From positions 3,226,501 to 3,290,500 of the forward strand of contig NC_087112.1 of assembly GCF_963855985.1 (NCBI RefSeq): a stretch of 64,000 nt of DNA, written 5' to 3'. This document shows positions 34,451 to 47,026 of this stretch, one piece after another. Each line of letters begins with the position of its first letter. Position 1 is the first letter of the stretch. Under the pieces are notes generated by a model. The model was not told the origin of the DNA and ran no database searches. It saw only the letters and a program-made list of their open reading frames with translations. This stretch comes from Ostrinia nubilalis. Its lineage: Eukaryota > Arthropoda > Insecta > Lepidoptera > Crambidae. Made by a program: the position numbers and the translations under genes.

Positions 34451-34821
34451 TATGTAATATTATTGTTAGAGTATTTTATCTGTAGTTATTACTGTATTTG
34501 TGTACATCTATGTTGCATTATGTATGTTTATTATGAGTTTTTTTTAGTATTGTACGCGCCTTAGCCGCCTCTCACATTTGCAGTCTCACTTACTAGGTGT
34601 GCTGAAAGAAATTTCTTTTTAGAAATAATCTTTTTGTAGGTGAACAATAAACTATAAATAAATAAATAAGAATGACGTCAATTTCGAAACCCCCCCCCCC
34701 CCCCTATCTATCATTTACCGTCATCCGCAGACCAACCCCCCCCCCCCCCCCCCCCCTAATTTAGAATGACGTAATATATGGACGGCCCCTTTTTCAAATG
34801 TTTACAGGTTTTCAAAATACA

Positions 34822-35010
34822 TAGTTATAAATATTTATGCGATCTAGGCAGTAACGCATCCCAAATATTTTTATCTTTTAAATAATCATCGACTTTATAG
34901 TAGCCCTTTTTCATTAAGGTACTTTTAATATGTGCTTTGAAGTTATGAATGGGTAGTTCTACAACAGTTTGTGGTAATTTATTAAATAATTTAATACATT
35001 TCCCCATAGA
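34822..35010 (-). pseudogene. LINE reverse transcriptase C-terminal fragment
   Basis: On the minus strand about 60 residues read KLFNKLPQTVVELPIHNFKA... to YLKDKNIWD and a stop near 34825. The FNKLP ... FK ... YY ... YL pattern is the usual C-terminus of CR1/Jockey-like LINE proteins in insects. Nothing upstream belongs to the protein, so it is truncated. Confidence 0.55.
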
Positions 35011-35937
35011 AATATAGAGAGATGCTAAGTAATGCGCTGAGTTCGAAACTCAGTGTCGTATTAGAAATTCACACACACAAAGAAATCAAATTATGTGCTC
35101 ATTATCCACTGCGGTATCAGTATTCAACGTTCGAATAATCTTTAGTACTATGCAAGCAATATAAACTGTTTACATAATGACGTCGCTACTGTCATCATTG
35201 CTTTCACAAGCAATATGTTCCAATTTGTCCCTTGTCACATTTGCCTTTAGTTTCTGTGATCTGTGCTTGTTTCTAAGTTGATATCAATGAAATATTCCTT
35301 AGTACTTTTGATTTAAGTTATTTTTTTTATTTTGACACGTGTTTGAAAAATCAAGGTCAGATTACAATAAAATAACAAGTGAAAACGTAACATTGCATTG
35401 CAACTCGCAATTTCGCAATATTGATGAGGAGATTCCATTGGAAAGGCTGTATTCATTCCTAGGATTCCCCTAACACCATCAAATTCAAGAGAATTCAAGA
35501 GAGTGCAGTTTCCCATCTCATGCTTAGGGACCACGGTTTAAAATAGTGTGGTTGCATAGAGCCTGCAACGGGCAACCGCGTGCGCAGCTGCTCATCCTAA
35601 TTTTCGATACAAAAGCAAGTGTTGGCGCCCTCACGAGTTTTAGCGGAGTTCCATATGGTAGCGGGAGTAGACTTAATGGAAATCTATGCTTCTCCGACGA
35701 CCAGTTGTATGTGGAATACTCCAGAGTATGCGCACACAATAGAAAAACATAAAAACATTGTTTACAAAGAAATCTGCGGCAGGTGTAGTGTTTTAATTTT
35801 GTTTTAGAAAGATCTCATAATTTTGTAAGTATTCAAATAATTAAACATAATAATTTGTAGATTTTATATCAAAAAATATAATCATTTAACAAAATTAATT
35901 TTCTTAGAATATTTTAATTCTATTAGAACCATTTTCC
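35011..35937. other. AT-rich non-coding DNA
   Basis: A short stretch at 35540-35750 has overlapping frames on both strands; none shows a domain or consistent coding character. Confidence 0.4.
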
Positions 35938-35973
35938 AGTTCATCGCAGAAGAAGTCGCGGGCAAAAAGCTAG
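35938..35973 (+). mobile_element. Helitron 3' end fragment
   Basis: The stretch GAAGTCGCGGGCAAAAAGCTAG followed by T is a 3' end of a second lepidopteran Helitron-like family. No 5' end was found. Confidence 0.4.
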
Positions 35974-35989
35974 TATGAAATATGTAGTA

Positions 35990-36415
35990 TTGCCCGCGGC
36001 TTCACCCGCTTGAAATTTAGTTTGTCACAGATCGTCATAAATTATAGCCTATACATTGTTATTCTGGTCGACGCCAGGGATGGATAAGCGTCGCTGTCGC
36101 TGGCGACAGGGTCTTCTGGTTCAGGGTTCATGGCGTAGGTCTCAGGCAAAATGAAATCCACTCGTAGAAATTAATAAACTCAGTGTATTCACGAAAATAA
36201 TTACACACAGCACTAGAGTCGTATCGGAACTGAGTGAACCAAAGGTCTTGCGATAGGAACGTCCGACCCGAGTGATAGTTGAACACAGACTGCCTAGTAC
36301 TGCTGTACTGTACTTTAAAGTTTCATCAAAATCTGTTCAGTAGTTTTTGCGTGAAAGTGTAACAAACATCCAGACATCCACACAAACTTTCGTATTTATA
36401 ATATTAGTAAGACTA
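35990..36415 (-). mobile_element. Degraded Helitron-like repeat with foreign insert
   Basis: On the minus strand a common lepidopteran repeat runs from CTTACTAATATTATAAATAC through ACTACTGAACAGATTTTGAT to GGGTGAAGCCGCGGGC. A stretch of about 245 bp at 36066-36310 does not belong to it and was not identified. Confidence 0.4.
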
Positions 36416-36801
36416 GTAAGAAGTAAGATAGTAAGATGAATTATTTTAGTTATTTGTTTACTTATAATAATATTTATTTATTTATTTCTTAGCTCTGTCT
36501 GATAATGGATCTGGAGGAGATGCAATGGCCACCTCCATAACAAAACAATAGAACCCTATGGAGTTTGGGCTTGTGTGATTCGCCTTGACGAATATTTCGT
36601 ATCCAGGGTCCGATGATGGAGCTGTAAGGGGGCAGATTATTTTTTCACTATGTGACTGTCTTTATTTTGTACTTAATATATATTTTACATATTATACCTA
36701 TTCGTGTTTCATTATTCGTATCCAGGGTCCGATGATGGAGCTGTAAGGGGGCAGATTTTTTTTTCACTATGTGACTGTCTTTATTTTGTACTTAATATAT
36801 A

Positions 36802-38550
36802 CAGTCGTGGTCAACTAATTAGGGACAGATAGAATACTAAGCAATACTAAGTGTTCATATCCTATTATTGTGAGCTTCATTCAATATTACTGGCTGTTAC
36901 TTTGTAAACATATTGACTATCAAGTACTCTATTTAACAGAATACAATAACAACAAAAAAACTTACTAACTTAATAAAAAATCTTAATCAAATCACATGAA
37001 TCGGTAATTATGGTACGGACGGTCTGGCCACCTAATTAGGGACGCTTAAGTTTTTCCTTCTAAATTAAAAAAAATAAAAAGTAATAACTTTTATTCTGTT
37101 CATTTGTAATTTCAGCGTCAATTTGAAAAGCGATATTCTTATCTTGCGAGTTAAAAACTCATCAAATTATTAAAGGTAAATGGGCTGAAAGAAAAGCAAC
37201 AATGCGCTAAGCTATAATCAATCTTTATCCGTGTGGATGGCCATACCGGTAAATTGCAGATCATCTGAAATGTTCCAAAAACATGAATCTACGATGCAGT
37301 GGCTTATTTCAAAATCATTAAACCACAGAAAGTATGCCTAGAAGGAAGAGGCCAATAAAAACAACCCCACAAGATGATCGCAGAATGGTCACTCTCGCAA
37401 AGAGAGACCCTTTTAAGGGTTTCGTTCTGATCAAGAGCGAGATTTTTGGACCAGAAACGACTGCTGGAGTATCTGCGAGGACCGTCAGAAGGCGACTGGT
37501 GGAGGCAAAGCTTGTAGGAAGAGTTCCTCGAAAAGTTCCACTACTGAAGATGGAACACAAAGAAGCAAGATTGGCGTTTGCAAGAAAGTATGGACATTAG
37601 GCTTTTGCTCAATGGATAAATGTGCTCTTTTCTGATGAGATCAAGATAAATCTCATTTCATCCGATGACAGACAATACGTGCGACGACCTGTAAAGTCCG
37701 AAATGATACCAAAGTAAACGAAGAAGCAGGTGAAACATACAGGCGGCAATATAAAAATCTGGGGCTGTTTTTCTGGACATAGAGTGTAACCTATAAAAAG
37801 AACTGAAGTTAAACTTGAGCAATTCCAATACAAATAAATATTGGAGAAAACGATGCTATCGTATGCTGAAGAAGACTTACCAGTCTCATGAACATTTCAG
37901 CACGATAACGACCCAAAACATACCGCGTACTCTGTTTAATCGTTCCTAGCGCAACAGTCAGTGACGGTACTAGATTGGCCCGAAAACAACTCAGACTAGC
38001 CCTATAGAGCTTATGGTATGAAACGAAGGAAAAAGTTGCAGCTCAACGTACTGGCACTAAAAATCAGCTTTTCGTGGCATTTAGTGGTGTTTGGAATAAT
38101 ATTTCTTTAGAAACCTGTAATGATTTTATTGCATCCATGCCGCGCCTATGTCAAATGGTTATAACCAACAAAACTAACCATATTGGTTATAAAAATACGT
38201 TTGATGATTTTGTTTTGTATTCTATATTTATTAATGAAAACTTTTTATGTAATAAACACTTAAATAATTTCCAATTTATTTACATTTACAGTGAAAGTGT
38301 TACGTGTCCCTAATTAGTTGTCCATCCCTAGGTCAATAAATGTGTAGGTGGCAATGATTTATTTATTTTTAAAATATTGATCGCAACTAGCTAGTTTCTT
38401 TTCTGGCCTTTAAATATTTAGAATACTAGCCAAATTACTTGTTATTAATAGGCACATGCTACAAAGCCTCGAGAAGATTCTTTTTTTCGGATTGGAGAGA
38501 CGGTCTTGTGTTTTAGTCATATAACGTCCCTAATTAGTTGACCACGACTG
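36802..38550 (+). mobile_element. Full-length Tc1-like transposon with IR/DR ends, inactive
   Basis: The ends CAGTCGTGGTCAACTAATTA and its complement are flanked by TA on both sides (36800-36801 and 38551-38552). A second, inner copy of the CTAATTAGGGAC motif lies about 217 bp inside the left end and about 220 bp inside the right end. This gives the paired inverted-repeat/direct-repeat layout of Tc1-type elements with two transposase-binding sites per end. The element interrupts the second unit of a 119-bp minisatellite. The single gene inside is broken. Confidence 0.9.
37334..38011 (+). pseudogene. Dead Tc1-like transposase (DD34 catalytic residue lost)
   Basis: The frame starts MPRRKRPIK and shows the N-terminal DNA-binding part (ARTVRRRLVEAKL near residues 48-60). 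An in-frame TAG follows at 37598. The same frame then continues with WINVLFSDE (first Asp at 37634), HDNDPKHTA (second Asp at 37904) and LDWPENN. The third catalytic position, 34 residues after the second Asp, is Ala (codon at 38009) where DD34E enzymes have Glu. Several further in-frame stops are present, but frame is kept throughout, so decay was mainly by point mutation. Confidence 0.85.
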
Positions 38551-38586
38551 TATTTTACATATTATACCTATTCGTGTTTCATTATG

Positions 38587-41500
38587 AACCGAAATATAAA
38601 AGACTTAATAAACTCTATTAAAAATTTAAATTAATTTATCAAGTTTGAATACCTCATTCTACCTTAAAATTAATAACTTAAATCAAGTCTTAATACGGTC
38701 ACGGCTCAAGATTTTTTTGTCCATTTCAGCGTTCTTTTTACTCTTTTGACGTTGCGTTGACAGCTTTTACCTAAATTCGCGCGGAATATTTTTGTGAAAT
38801 GGCTCTTAATGTAAATAGTCGCTGTTTAATATTCATGCCGCCTTTTGATGTTAGTAATTTAACTGAAGTCCAACGGTGGGAAAGTTTGAGCGCGTTTAAC
38901 ATAAAGTTGAGTCTTAAGACGTTTGCTTGTGTTGTATAAGTAACAACTTCGCGTTAACGCCTTACAACAAAACGTAAGAAATATTAGTTGCCTTACCTAG
39001 GTAAATAAAACAACATTTTCTTAAGATTTTTTAATTTCCGGAAATTAAAAATACAAATAACGAAACAATCATCAGCATCAAGACGGATCATTTTTCTAAT
39101 AATCATCATAGGTACCTAACCTACTCATATTACAGTACATAGATCGTAAACAATATATTATGTATTTGGATTGAATACTAAATTACTAATCATGATTATT
39201 ACAACATGTATTATGTACTCTATTTCTATAAGAAGAAACCTGTATAGTAATTAGATTTGCTCCTTCAAAACTAACTTAAGTTTCCAATAATCCAATAATA
39301 TTTACACCTTATGCCTACATAAACCTTAGTATAAAAACATACTGCTTATTATGGGATGATAGTCATGTCGTATTTACTTTTCTAAAGTTAAGCAAGCGTG
39401 ATTATACATACATTTATTTAACATTTATTTTTTTCTAAATAATTTAAATTAATAGGTTCGAGTTGAGTTAATAGAACCCGTTGTTGTTAATTAAAAGTTA
39501 AGTTATTTTTAATCTAACTAATAAGGTCAGAGAGATCAAATTTTATATTTCTTAAAAAAATAAATTTAAAATCATGCAAGTCATAATTTAACTGACAAAG
39601 AAGCGAGCTCTACTGAATACAAGGTAGAAAATTGTTTTTCTTTGATACCTACACTAGCATAACTGTTTCCAAAAAAAAATCATAAAAACAAACAAATCTA
39701 ACCATATTATAATAAAAAAAAAAAGATCTTTAGCTTTTCTATCAAGCATATTTCTTCAAGGCGCACTGGCATTTAAAAAAACATGACACCTTTTAAAATC
39801 CGAAAAAAAGCTAACCATAAAAGTATTATTCAAATTCAAAAAGAGAACATTAACGATTTTCGCGAACTCCTAGGCAGAAGCCGCGCAAATTCCATTAGGA
39901 ATCGCGCGCATTGCGCGAGTTGCGCGGGCGAGGTGGGCGCGCTCGCGACGCACAACCACGTAACTGTACTTTGGAAAACTTAAAAAATATATTCTTTTTA
40001 ATTGAAACGTGAACACTTTAGTGCTTTACGTCCTTTTTTAATAAAAAAAAGGTACAGCCGAACATAGAACTTCCTCATTTTTTGAAGTCGGTTAAAAAGA
40101 GAGTTTTCTTAAGTAACTTTATTTAGTAGAGAGTTATCATTGAAAATGTTAGTGTTTGCTTGAATAGATACGAAAACATCTAAAATACACTACATTACAT
40201 ACGATAGCTTAAATTAGTAGGTAAATACGCAGAGATGAAGTGGCGCGACGAATGTTTACTGGAATCGAACCCGGAACCTTTGACTGAAACTACTAAGATA
40301 AATGGCTGTCAATATTAGTGATTGTTATAGTACTTTATGTAAAGATATAACTTTAAAAAACAGTAAAATAAATCATCATTATCTGCAATTTACCAGATGC
40401 AAATGGAGGATAAATACGATAATTTTTCAACGTAATGTATACTGTTTTGCATTTTTTATTTAAATAATGTGATGTTACATAAACTACACGATATTGTAAA
40501 AGAATTGTTACGGATAATAGAGAGAAATACACTGATTTGTTGGCTAAATAAAGTAAATAATCATAAAAGTAATAAAAAATAAATACCTATAACTTTGTAA
40601 CATTACAATTTCACTTACATCCCTCTGCCCACGAGCCGTGACTGTCTTGATACAGCATATAAGTCGATCGTGGGGGTGGTTTTTACATTCACCCCTCAAG
40701 TATACCCACCCCACCGCGGCTCACCCCGCGGCTTCCCCCCGTCTTTCACCCCTTACAATACGGCCCATTTTGGCGTGGCAAAATTTACGTGGCTTTACCC
40801 AGGATGGGGGGTAGGGGGGAGGTAATCTTAATATTAATATCGTCTTGGGATGCTCCACACATGACGAAGTTTTATGTTGATATGTTATGTAGTATATGTT
40901 GGATTAGAGCTATGTTGCCATTTTATGTGCACCGTTTATGGCGATATATTGAATATTGTACGACTTTGTGAGGTTTTATGCGCAGTAAATGTTACGATGA
41001 TGAACTAGTTATGGTTGGAATGAAGAACTTGTGATGAACAAGGCGTAAGTAATGGCTTGTTATGGACTTGTCTTTGTAAAACCAGACCCAGTCTTATTCA
41101 GTCAAAATACACAAATACAGTTCAAAGTCTCTAATTCTTCTTACAATCGTTACGATGACACTGACAGATTAGTATCTGAAAAAATGATTTATAATACAAA
41201 CCGCCAAGATGATGACAGTCACGTAAAATATTTTTATGAATTTTGCCAGAAATAATTTTAAAAAATCAGGAAAAAAAATTAGATGCACCCTTTTTCGTTA
41301 AGAGAGTAGAAATAAATAGAACAAAAAATAATATCCTATGTTATACACATTTCAAGATGTTCAAAACACATGACAAAAAATGTGTTCAATATTAAAAATA
41401 AACGCTCTACATACAACCGCTACGTTATTAATATTCCCTCATTATGTTTCTCTTATGAGGACATGTATAAAATAATAATAACTTTAATAAAAATATTTTC

Positions 41501-42041
41501 CGTAGTTCATGCTTAAGAGTATCATCCATCCTACTTCAGAACTTTCTAGCTCCAATATTAATAAGATAGAGTTAGCAGAATACAAATATTCTTAACACAA
41601 AGCACAGATTTTGGCAAGATGCCAGCGCTGGGGGTGCAATAATCTCGAAGACTCTAAATATCACTGCTGTTACAATTTCTTAGCCATATCTCGTGTGATA
41701 GAAAGGATACAAACATCTGGAACCGTGCTTTACAAAAATAATGACGTCGTTTCAGAACCGTTTGACTGGCAAATACACGTAATGACGTCACTTTTTCGCG
41801 AACCCAATCGATAATGATATCAACTATAATCTTATTTTACAGTTATTTAATTGCGTAGTTGACCACTTTAAACTAATAAAATAAAGTACCATAAACCAAG
41901 GTATTACTTCTCAAAAAAACTTTAAAGTTAACCTAAAACCTGAAAAGAAAAGTTTTCAAAGTTTCAATTATAAATAATAACTAAAAGGTATGGGAGAGAC
42001 GTGTTTTGACATCTTATAAAAAGTAACCACGAGTAGGTATC
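38587..42041. other. AT-rich gene desert
   Basis: GC islets at 39880-39960 and 40650-40810 (ACCCCACCGCGGCTCACC). A GAAGTCGGTTAAAA scrap at about 40084 is a common lepidopteran repeat end, and a tRNA-like T-arm scrap lies at 40260. No gene seen. Confidence 0.45.
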
Positions 42042-42044
42042 TAA

Positions 42045-42163
42045 GGCTGAGTTGCACCATCTTACTTTAACTTTAACAAACGTCAAAAATCTGTCAAACT
42101 CCATACAAAAAAGCACCTGTTATCGTCATAGTTACGGTTAAAGTTAGGTGGTGCAACTCAGTC
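42045..42163. mobile_element. 119-bp MITE of the GGCTGAGTTGCACCA family, TAA duplication
   Basis: GGCTGAGTTGCACCATCTTA at the left and TGGTGCAACTCAGTC at the right, with TAA directly on both sides (42042-42044, 42164-42166). The three-base target suggests PIF/Harbinger. Best preserved of five copies. Confidence 0.8.
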
Positions 42164-42166
42164 TAA

Positions 42167-44109
42167 ATGTATTTGTAGTCAGACACATTAGTAAATGTTT
42201 CGGTTTAGGTATCACTGTCTACCATCGCACATAGTAGGTTTATTTTTTATCTGTCTCTTATCCGTCCTCACAGATGTATGGTCTTTGTCTTACTTCAATC
42301 TACTTTTCTTGTTGTAAGATATTTTTTTCTCTTAATTTCATTTATTTATTTTAATCTCATCTATCTTATCCGTTACTCTGACCCTTATTATGCCACTAAA
42401 AGTGATTCAGTCTTAATAATACCTCAATGTGGTAATTAGTACTACAATTTGCGTCTGATTCTTTGGTGTAATAATAATAATCTTAAATAATGCAAAGGAA
42501 TATAATGTGTAAAATCTACACAAAATGTCAGGCAAAGCCGAGTGCCGGAGTAAGCTCACAAATCACTCCCTTGGTCCCTCCGAGGCAATAACGCCGCCAA
42601 CTTCTATTAATCTAACCTCAGCTTATTAGGATGGATGCAATAATCTACTGTTATTAATATTTATTAAAGTTTTATGTTCTTTTAAACATAGCTACATACA
42701 ACTTTATTAAGTGCCGTTTACAATGATTAGGAAATAACCTTGTGATTTACTTTAATTTTTCACAGTTTCAGTCACAAGATAGGCACTGCTAAATGTAGAC
42801 CTACTCCATTCGTTTGTATTTATTTATTTGCATAATACTTAATAAGTACAGTTTACAGTACCTACAATCCTACATAGAATAGAACAATGTCTTTAGATAT
42901 GCATTTTTGATATATTTTTATGTTCTATTATTTCCACAAGTATTATATTATTTTGATTACAGAAAATTACTTTGAATCCTCTAGAACGAAGCTGATTTAA
43001 TTATTACCTGGTCAAAAACTACATCTTTTCTAATGTAATGACATAAACTACATAAACAATGTACTACTTGCGCTGCTTCTTCTCAGCACTGGCCTATTTA
43101 CTATCCCGAAGCAGTGCGAGGTTAGGGCGTGTAAAAGCGCTTTTTGAAAGCCTACTTGCAAAAATAAAATTCGTTTTATGTTTTTCTTAAATATGTACCT
43201 ACTGTAAGATTATCAATATATTATAGGTCACTTTTCATCACTAAGTTGAACCAATCTAACATACCGCCATATTGGCTCCAAATTCTCCAGCGTTGTTGAA
43301 ATTAGCAATGTATATTCCTTGACTCTAACTATGCGGGTAGTAGTAAATTGTTGTATAGTTGTATAGGGAACATAAATTTTATTGGTTAATCTGGCCCCCA
43401 AGATTCACTGGGCCGAAATTTTAAGATATACCAGTTTTGGTAGAGACAGCAAAAAGGTTTCTTAGAATTTATTTTCTATTTATAGACAGTCCAGATTTGC
43501 TAAGTTTAAGATTTGCAGGCTAACGGGACTATTCCCACCTCTCGTTCCCACCGCTGCAACTCCTGTGTAGCCAGGATCTACAGCTTGACCGCCAATAAAA
43601 ACCCAACCAGTTAAGGTCAAGTTTGTCCCGGGGGAAAGTTAAACTGTCATTGGACCGTAATTGGCTATCAGGCTTTTAGTCGGCCGATATTAGTCGGCAT
43701 CCAAATTATATGAGGAATCGGCTTATACCAAACCGGTGTAACATGCGGACTTCCATACATGTTCATACTGATCAATAGGCTGACCAAATTAACTAACGGC
43801 TGACAAAAAATCTGTAGTCCGCGGGGTGTAGGTAGTCAACTCAATAAGTCAATTGCTTAGTAAAAATTTTACTGTGCCCAAACCGGGTCCATGTTTGATA
43901 GGTATTGATTGTTTAAGAGCTTATTATGTACAACATGGAATGCAATAAATATCTTGACTATTGACTATAGTTAGCTGTGTGGTTCAGGAAAACTAAAACA
44001 GGATAACCCCCCACTCTTCCCGTGTATAACTTATGCGGCAGCAAAGAAAGGGACAAATAATTTTGCTTAATAATTAATATTTTTTCAGACACAACAGTTA
44101 AACTTATAC
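42167..44109. other. Non-coding DNA with old repeats
   Basis: 43500-43830 is a diverged mobile element (TAGTCGGCCGATATTAGTCG, TCTGTAGTCCGCGGGGTG) without clear ends. Otherwise nothing recognised. Confidence 0.4.
43068..43182 (+). repeat. Dispersed repeat (CCCGAAGCAGTG family)
   Basis: GCTGCTTCTTCTCAGCACTG, ATCCCGAAGCAGTGCGAGGT and AAAGCGCTTTTTGAAAGCCT, ending in an A-rich tract. Confidence 0.55.
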
Positions 44110-44690
44110 TTAATAGAAAAAGCGAGAGCATTCATGATAGAGCTGCTTGCATTATGCCGTCGGTGGGTCTCGTGACGATCCACCTACAATTACCCTTAAC
44201 GGCCTGAACATAAAACGCGTCACTAAATTCAAATACCTGGGACACCTCCTCACCGACGACCTCAAGGACGACGTAGACATTGAGAGAGAGCGCAGAGCTC
44301 TGGCTGTTAGAGGAAATATGCTGATTCGCAGATTCTCCCGTTGTACCGATGTAGTAAAGATCACACTTTTCAAAGCATATTGTCAGATCTTTTACACGGG
44401 AAGTCTTTGGGTCAATCATACCAAAAAGTCTCTGGATACCTTGCGCATCCAATATAATAACGTCTTCAGAATGCTGCTGGGGCTGCCGCGCTTTTGTAGT
44501 GCGTCAGGGATGTTTGCTTGTCACAATGTTGATGGCTTCCAGGCTATAATCCGCAAAAAGACAGCATCCTTGATAAACAGATTGCGTGCCAGTAGCAACA
44601 GCATTCTCATGACCTTAGCCAATAGGTATACATCACCTATCTGGAAGTGTCTGGTGCTTAGGGTGATTTAACATAACTATTATTGACTGT
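44110..44690 (+). pseudogene. Non-LTR reverse transcriptase thumb-region fragment
   Basis: A frame of 174 codons at 44147-44671 encodes a typical post-catalytic part of a LINE reverse transcriptase: NGLNIKRVTKFKYLGHLLTD, then DIERERRALAVRGNML, a YTGSLW segment and RMLLGLPRFCSASGMFA. The catalytic palm lies upstream in the family and is not found here. It is followed by very AT-rich simple sequence. The same region read on the minus strand is an unrelated shadow. Confidence 0.75.
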
Positions 44691-45429
44691 TAATGAATGA
44701 ATTTGATTGATTTGAATTGAATTGAATTTATTTATTTATTTACTTTTATTTATTTGGTTTTAATTGATTGAATTTAATTTGATTTATTGATTTAATTTAT
44801 TGATTTTAATATTTATTTTTTTTGGTTTTTAATTTGATTTGATTTAATTATAATATTGATATTACGTATATTGGAAAATAATAATCACTTGATAAAGATT
44901 ACTAACATTAGCATTTAAGGTGTGTTTACTAACCACACTATGAACTTATGAGTTGTTCGAAATAAAAACTTTTTATTTTATTTATTTTATTTATTATTTT
45001 TCTCTTGTAAGGTATGAATTTTATTGGCAATTTCGGACATTTATAAGAACTTTCAAATGTAAATATTGCCGAAAGTAAATCATGAATTTGTCAAAACAAG
45101 AAGTTTTCGAAAAATATGAAATATTAAAATAATAATGCCATTATTCTTAATACTCTGCCGACGCTACCCATTTTATTAGGTCAACTTCTAACAACGTCTT
45201 TGCGTTTAATCAAAGGAAATTTCCAATTAAATAGATTACGATCGGAGCGCCCCTAGCGGACGGTACGCCAACTAAAGCAAGACAATAGATCCCAAATTTT
45301 TGGCCCACTTAGAGATATTATGGGGGCGTATTGTGCCTACAAATTAGTTGAAATTGATTATAGAAGAGAAGTAAATAGAATTCCCGCAAATATTATTTCA
45401 GAATTGATCAATCAATCATTGCAGATTAC
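44691..45429. other. Low-complexity AT-rich DNA
   Basis: 44690-44860 is built from GATTTGAATTGAATT-like and TTTATTTATT simple sequence. The rest is unremarkable. Confidence 0.5.
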
Positions 45430-45545
45430 AGCCTATTCGAGTGGCGACCACGGGCTGGAAAACGCTGCGTGGGAAGAACTCCCGCCCGGTGGACTGATGA
45501 CCCGGTGAAGGTTGCTGGAAGCCGCTGGACGCAGATGACCCACAG
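45430..45545 (+). mobile_element. RTE-like LINE 3' region
   Basis: GAGTGGCGACCACGGGCTGG, CCGGTGGACTGATGACCCGG and GCCGCTGGACGCAGATGACC match the coding end of the same family; the tail is missing. Confidence 0.55.
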
Positions 45546-46012
45546 CTTTTCTCCGTAGACAGCAGTGAACTTCTAATAATGGTGGTAATCGTGATTTTGA
45601 GTAATCTGTGAGAAGACTGTCGAATATTGGGTTCGATTCTCAGACAGATTAAATACCTTACTTTAACTCTATTTTACATAGTATAGCGAAAATTAGTAAT
45701 TCAATGACACGAAAAATCACAATTATTTCACTCCAAATAAGCATTATTAGGTACATATAAACCAAGCAGTCTGACATAGACATTTTCCAATTAGATTTTT
45801 TAAAATATTTACATTCATCTAAAACATGCTTGAATTACCTAAATCTTAAGTGTTGTTTCTTAATACAGCCCTAGGCTTTGAGCGCTTCCAACATTGTACT
45901 AAGTGCTACAAAATACTTTAAGTGCCTGAAGAGGAAAGTCTACGACCAAAGTGTGCTACAAGAGCGAAGGATTTTGCTCGCTAAGTCTAAATACCTAGTC
46001 GAGGTTAAATTC

Positions 46013-46085
46013 GTTCGTTTCAGCTAAAAGACGACTGCTAGACAAATACCTTCCCAAGGATTTCCCCAACAACCGGTCCTGTCCT
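46013..46085 (-). mobile_element. RTE-like LINE 3' end
   Basis: TTCGTTCGTTTCAGC is followed by a diverged copy of the family 3' end on the minus strand. Confidence 0.5.
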
Positions 46086-46181
46086 GCTTTTGTTTTTTAT
46101 TGATAGATATTTCCCTAGTTTTAAACACCTCACATACTTAAGTCTACATTATTAAAAATCTCCACAAAATAGCTCTATCAT

Positions 46182-46320
46182 CGTTATTTCAGCCATAGGC
46201 CATCCACGGCCAGCATCCACTGCCTTTCTGCTACCTTTAAGAGGTCGTCGGTCCACGTTGTGGGTGGTCCTACGCTGCGTTTTCCGGTACGTGCCTCCAC
46301 TCCAGAACCTTGCTGCCTCA
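46182..46320 (-). mobile_element. RTE-like LINE 3' end
   Basis: TTTCAGCCATAGGCCATCCA, then GGTCGTCGGTCCACGTTGTG and TACGCTGCGTTTTCCGGTAC: minus-strand family member. Confidence 0.5.
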
Positions 46321-46920
46321 AACTTAAGTCTACATTATTAAAACCATAAAATAACTCCAAAATATGACTCGTATAATTTCAACAAGCGAAAACATGAGTG
46401 CAATTAAAAAAGCGTTAAACCCAGTTCATTGCTATGAAACCACAATTCCCAGACCCCAAATTCATTTGCGAGTGTAAAAATAAAAATCATTGCGAACATC
46501 TGAAAAAACAGTTAATAAAAATGCGTGTAAAACAGAACACGTCCCGCGGCGAGAGCTTAACACTCCAATGAGAATAATAAACAGCTTTAAGCTGTATAAC
46601 GGAGTTACAGCGGCGGTAAACGGTTAACACGGTGAAAACGAGAAAAAACGCGGCAAAAATCCACAGCTCTTGGCTGTAAAAACGATATGAATGCTAAAAA
46701 GCTGGTGTAAAGTTGAGGACGCACAGAGAGACAGCCTGCAGCTATTGTTCGTTAATACTAGCTAGTTTCACAGCAGGACCGTTGCTTATTGGATGGAAAA
46801 TTCTTATTGGAGTAGTACCTACGTATCCAATACGATTTTCTTTCGTATGTTATTCTATCGCATTAGGTTATTGACATGTAAAGATAGTATAAGTTGGTGA
46901 AAATAAATAAATAAAACAAA

Positions 46921-47026
46921 TGTTCGTTCGTTTCAGCCCAATGACGTCCACTGCTGGACAAAGGCCTCCCCCAAGAATTTCCACAAAGATCGGCCGCATC
47001 CAGGCGGCGCAGCAGGACCTAATATA
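46921..47026 (-). mobile_element. RTE-like LINE 3' end with GAAC tail
   Basis: GTTCGTTCGTTTCAGCC, TGACGTCCACTGCTGGACAA, GGCCTCCCCCAAG and GCGGCGCAGCAGGACC on the minus strand. Confidence 0.65.

Larger units (their letters stand above)
33901..34789. mobile_element. TIR transposon with GGGGCCGTCCAT termini and poly-C arms
   Basis: The left end GGGGCCGTCCATAAATTACG is matched by the complement at 34769-34789. The inverted arms extend over about 120 bp with long C tracts and a second AATTGACGTCATT pair. The superfamily is unclear; the only target duplication hinted at is TTT. Its interior contains a Helitron 3' end (to 34155), a hAT-type MITE (34169-34450) and a LINE-like tail (to about 34672). 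Confidence 0.7.
36597..38586 (+). repeat. 119-bp minisatellite, two units, second split by Tc1 element
   Basis: Unit 1 is 36597-36715. Unit 2 starts at 36716, is cut at 36800 by the Tc1-like element and resumes at 38553-38586. Both contain CCAGGGTCCGATGATGGAGC. A related pair of units lies at 11831-12000. Confidence 0.8.
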
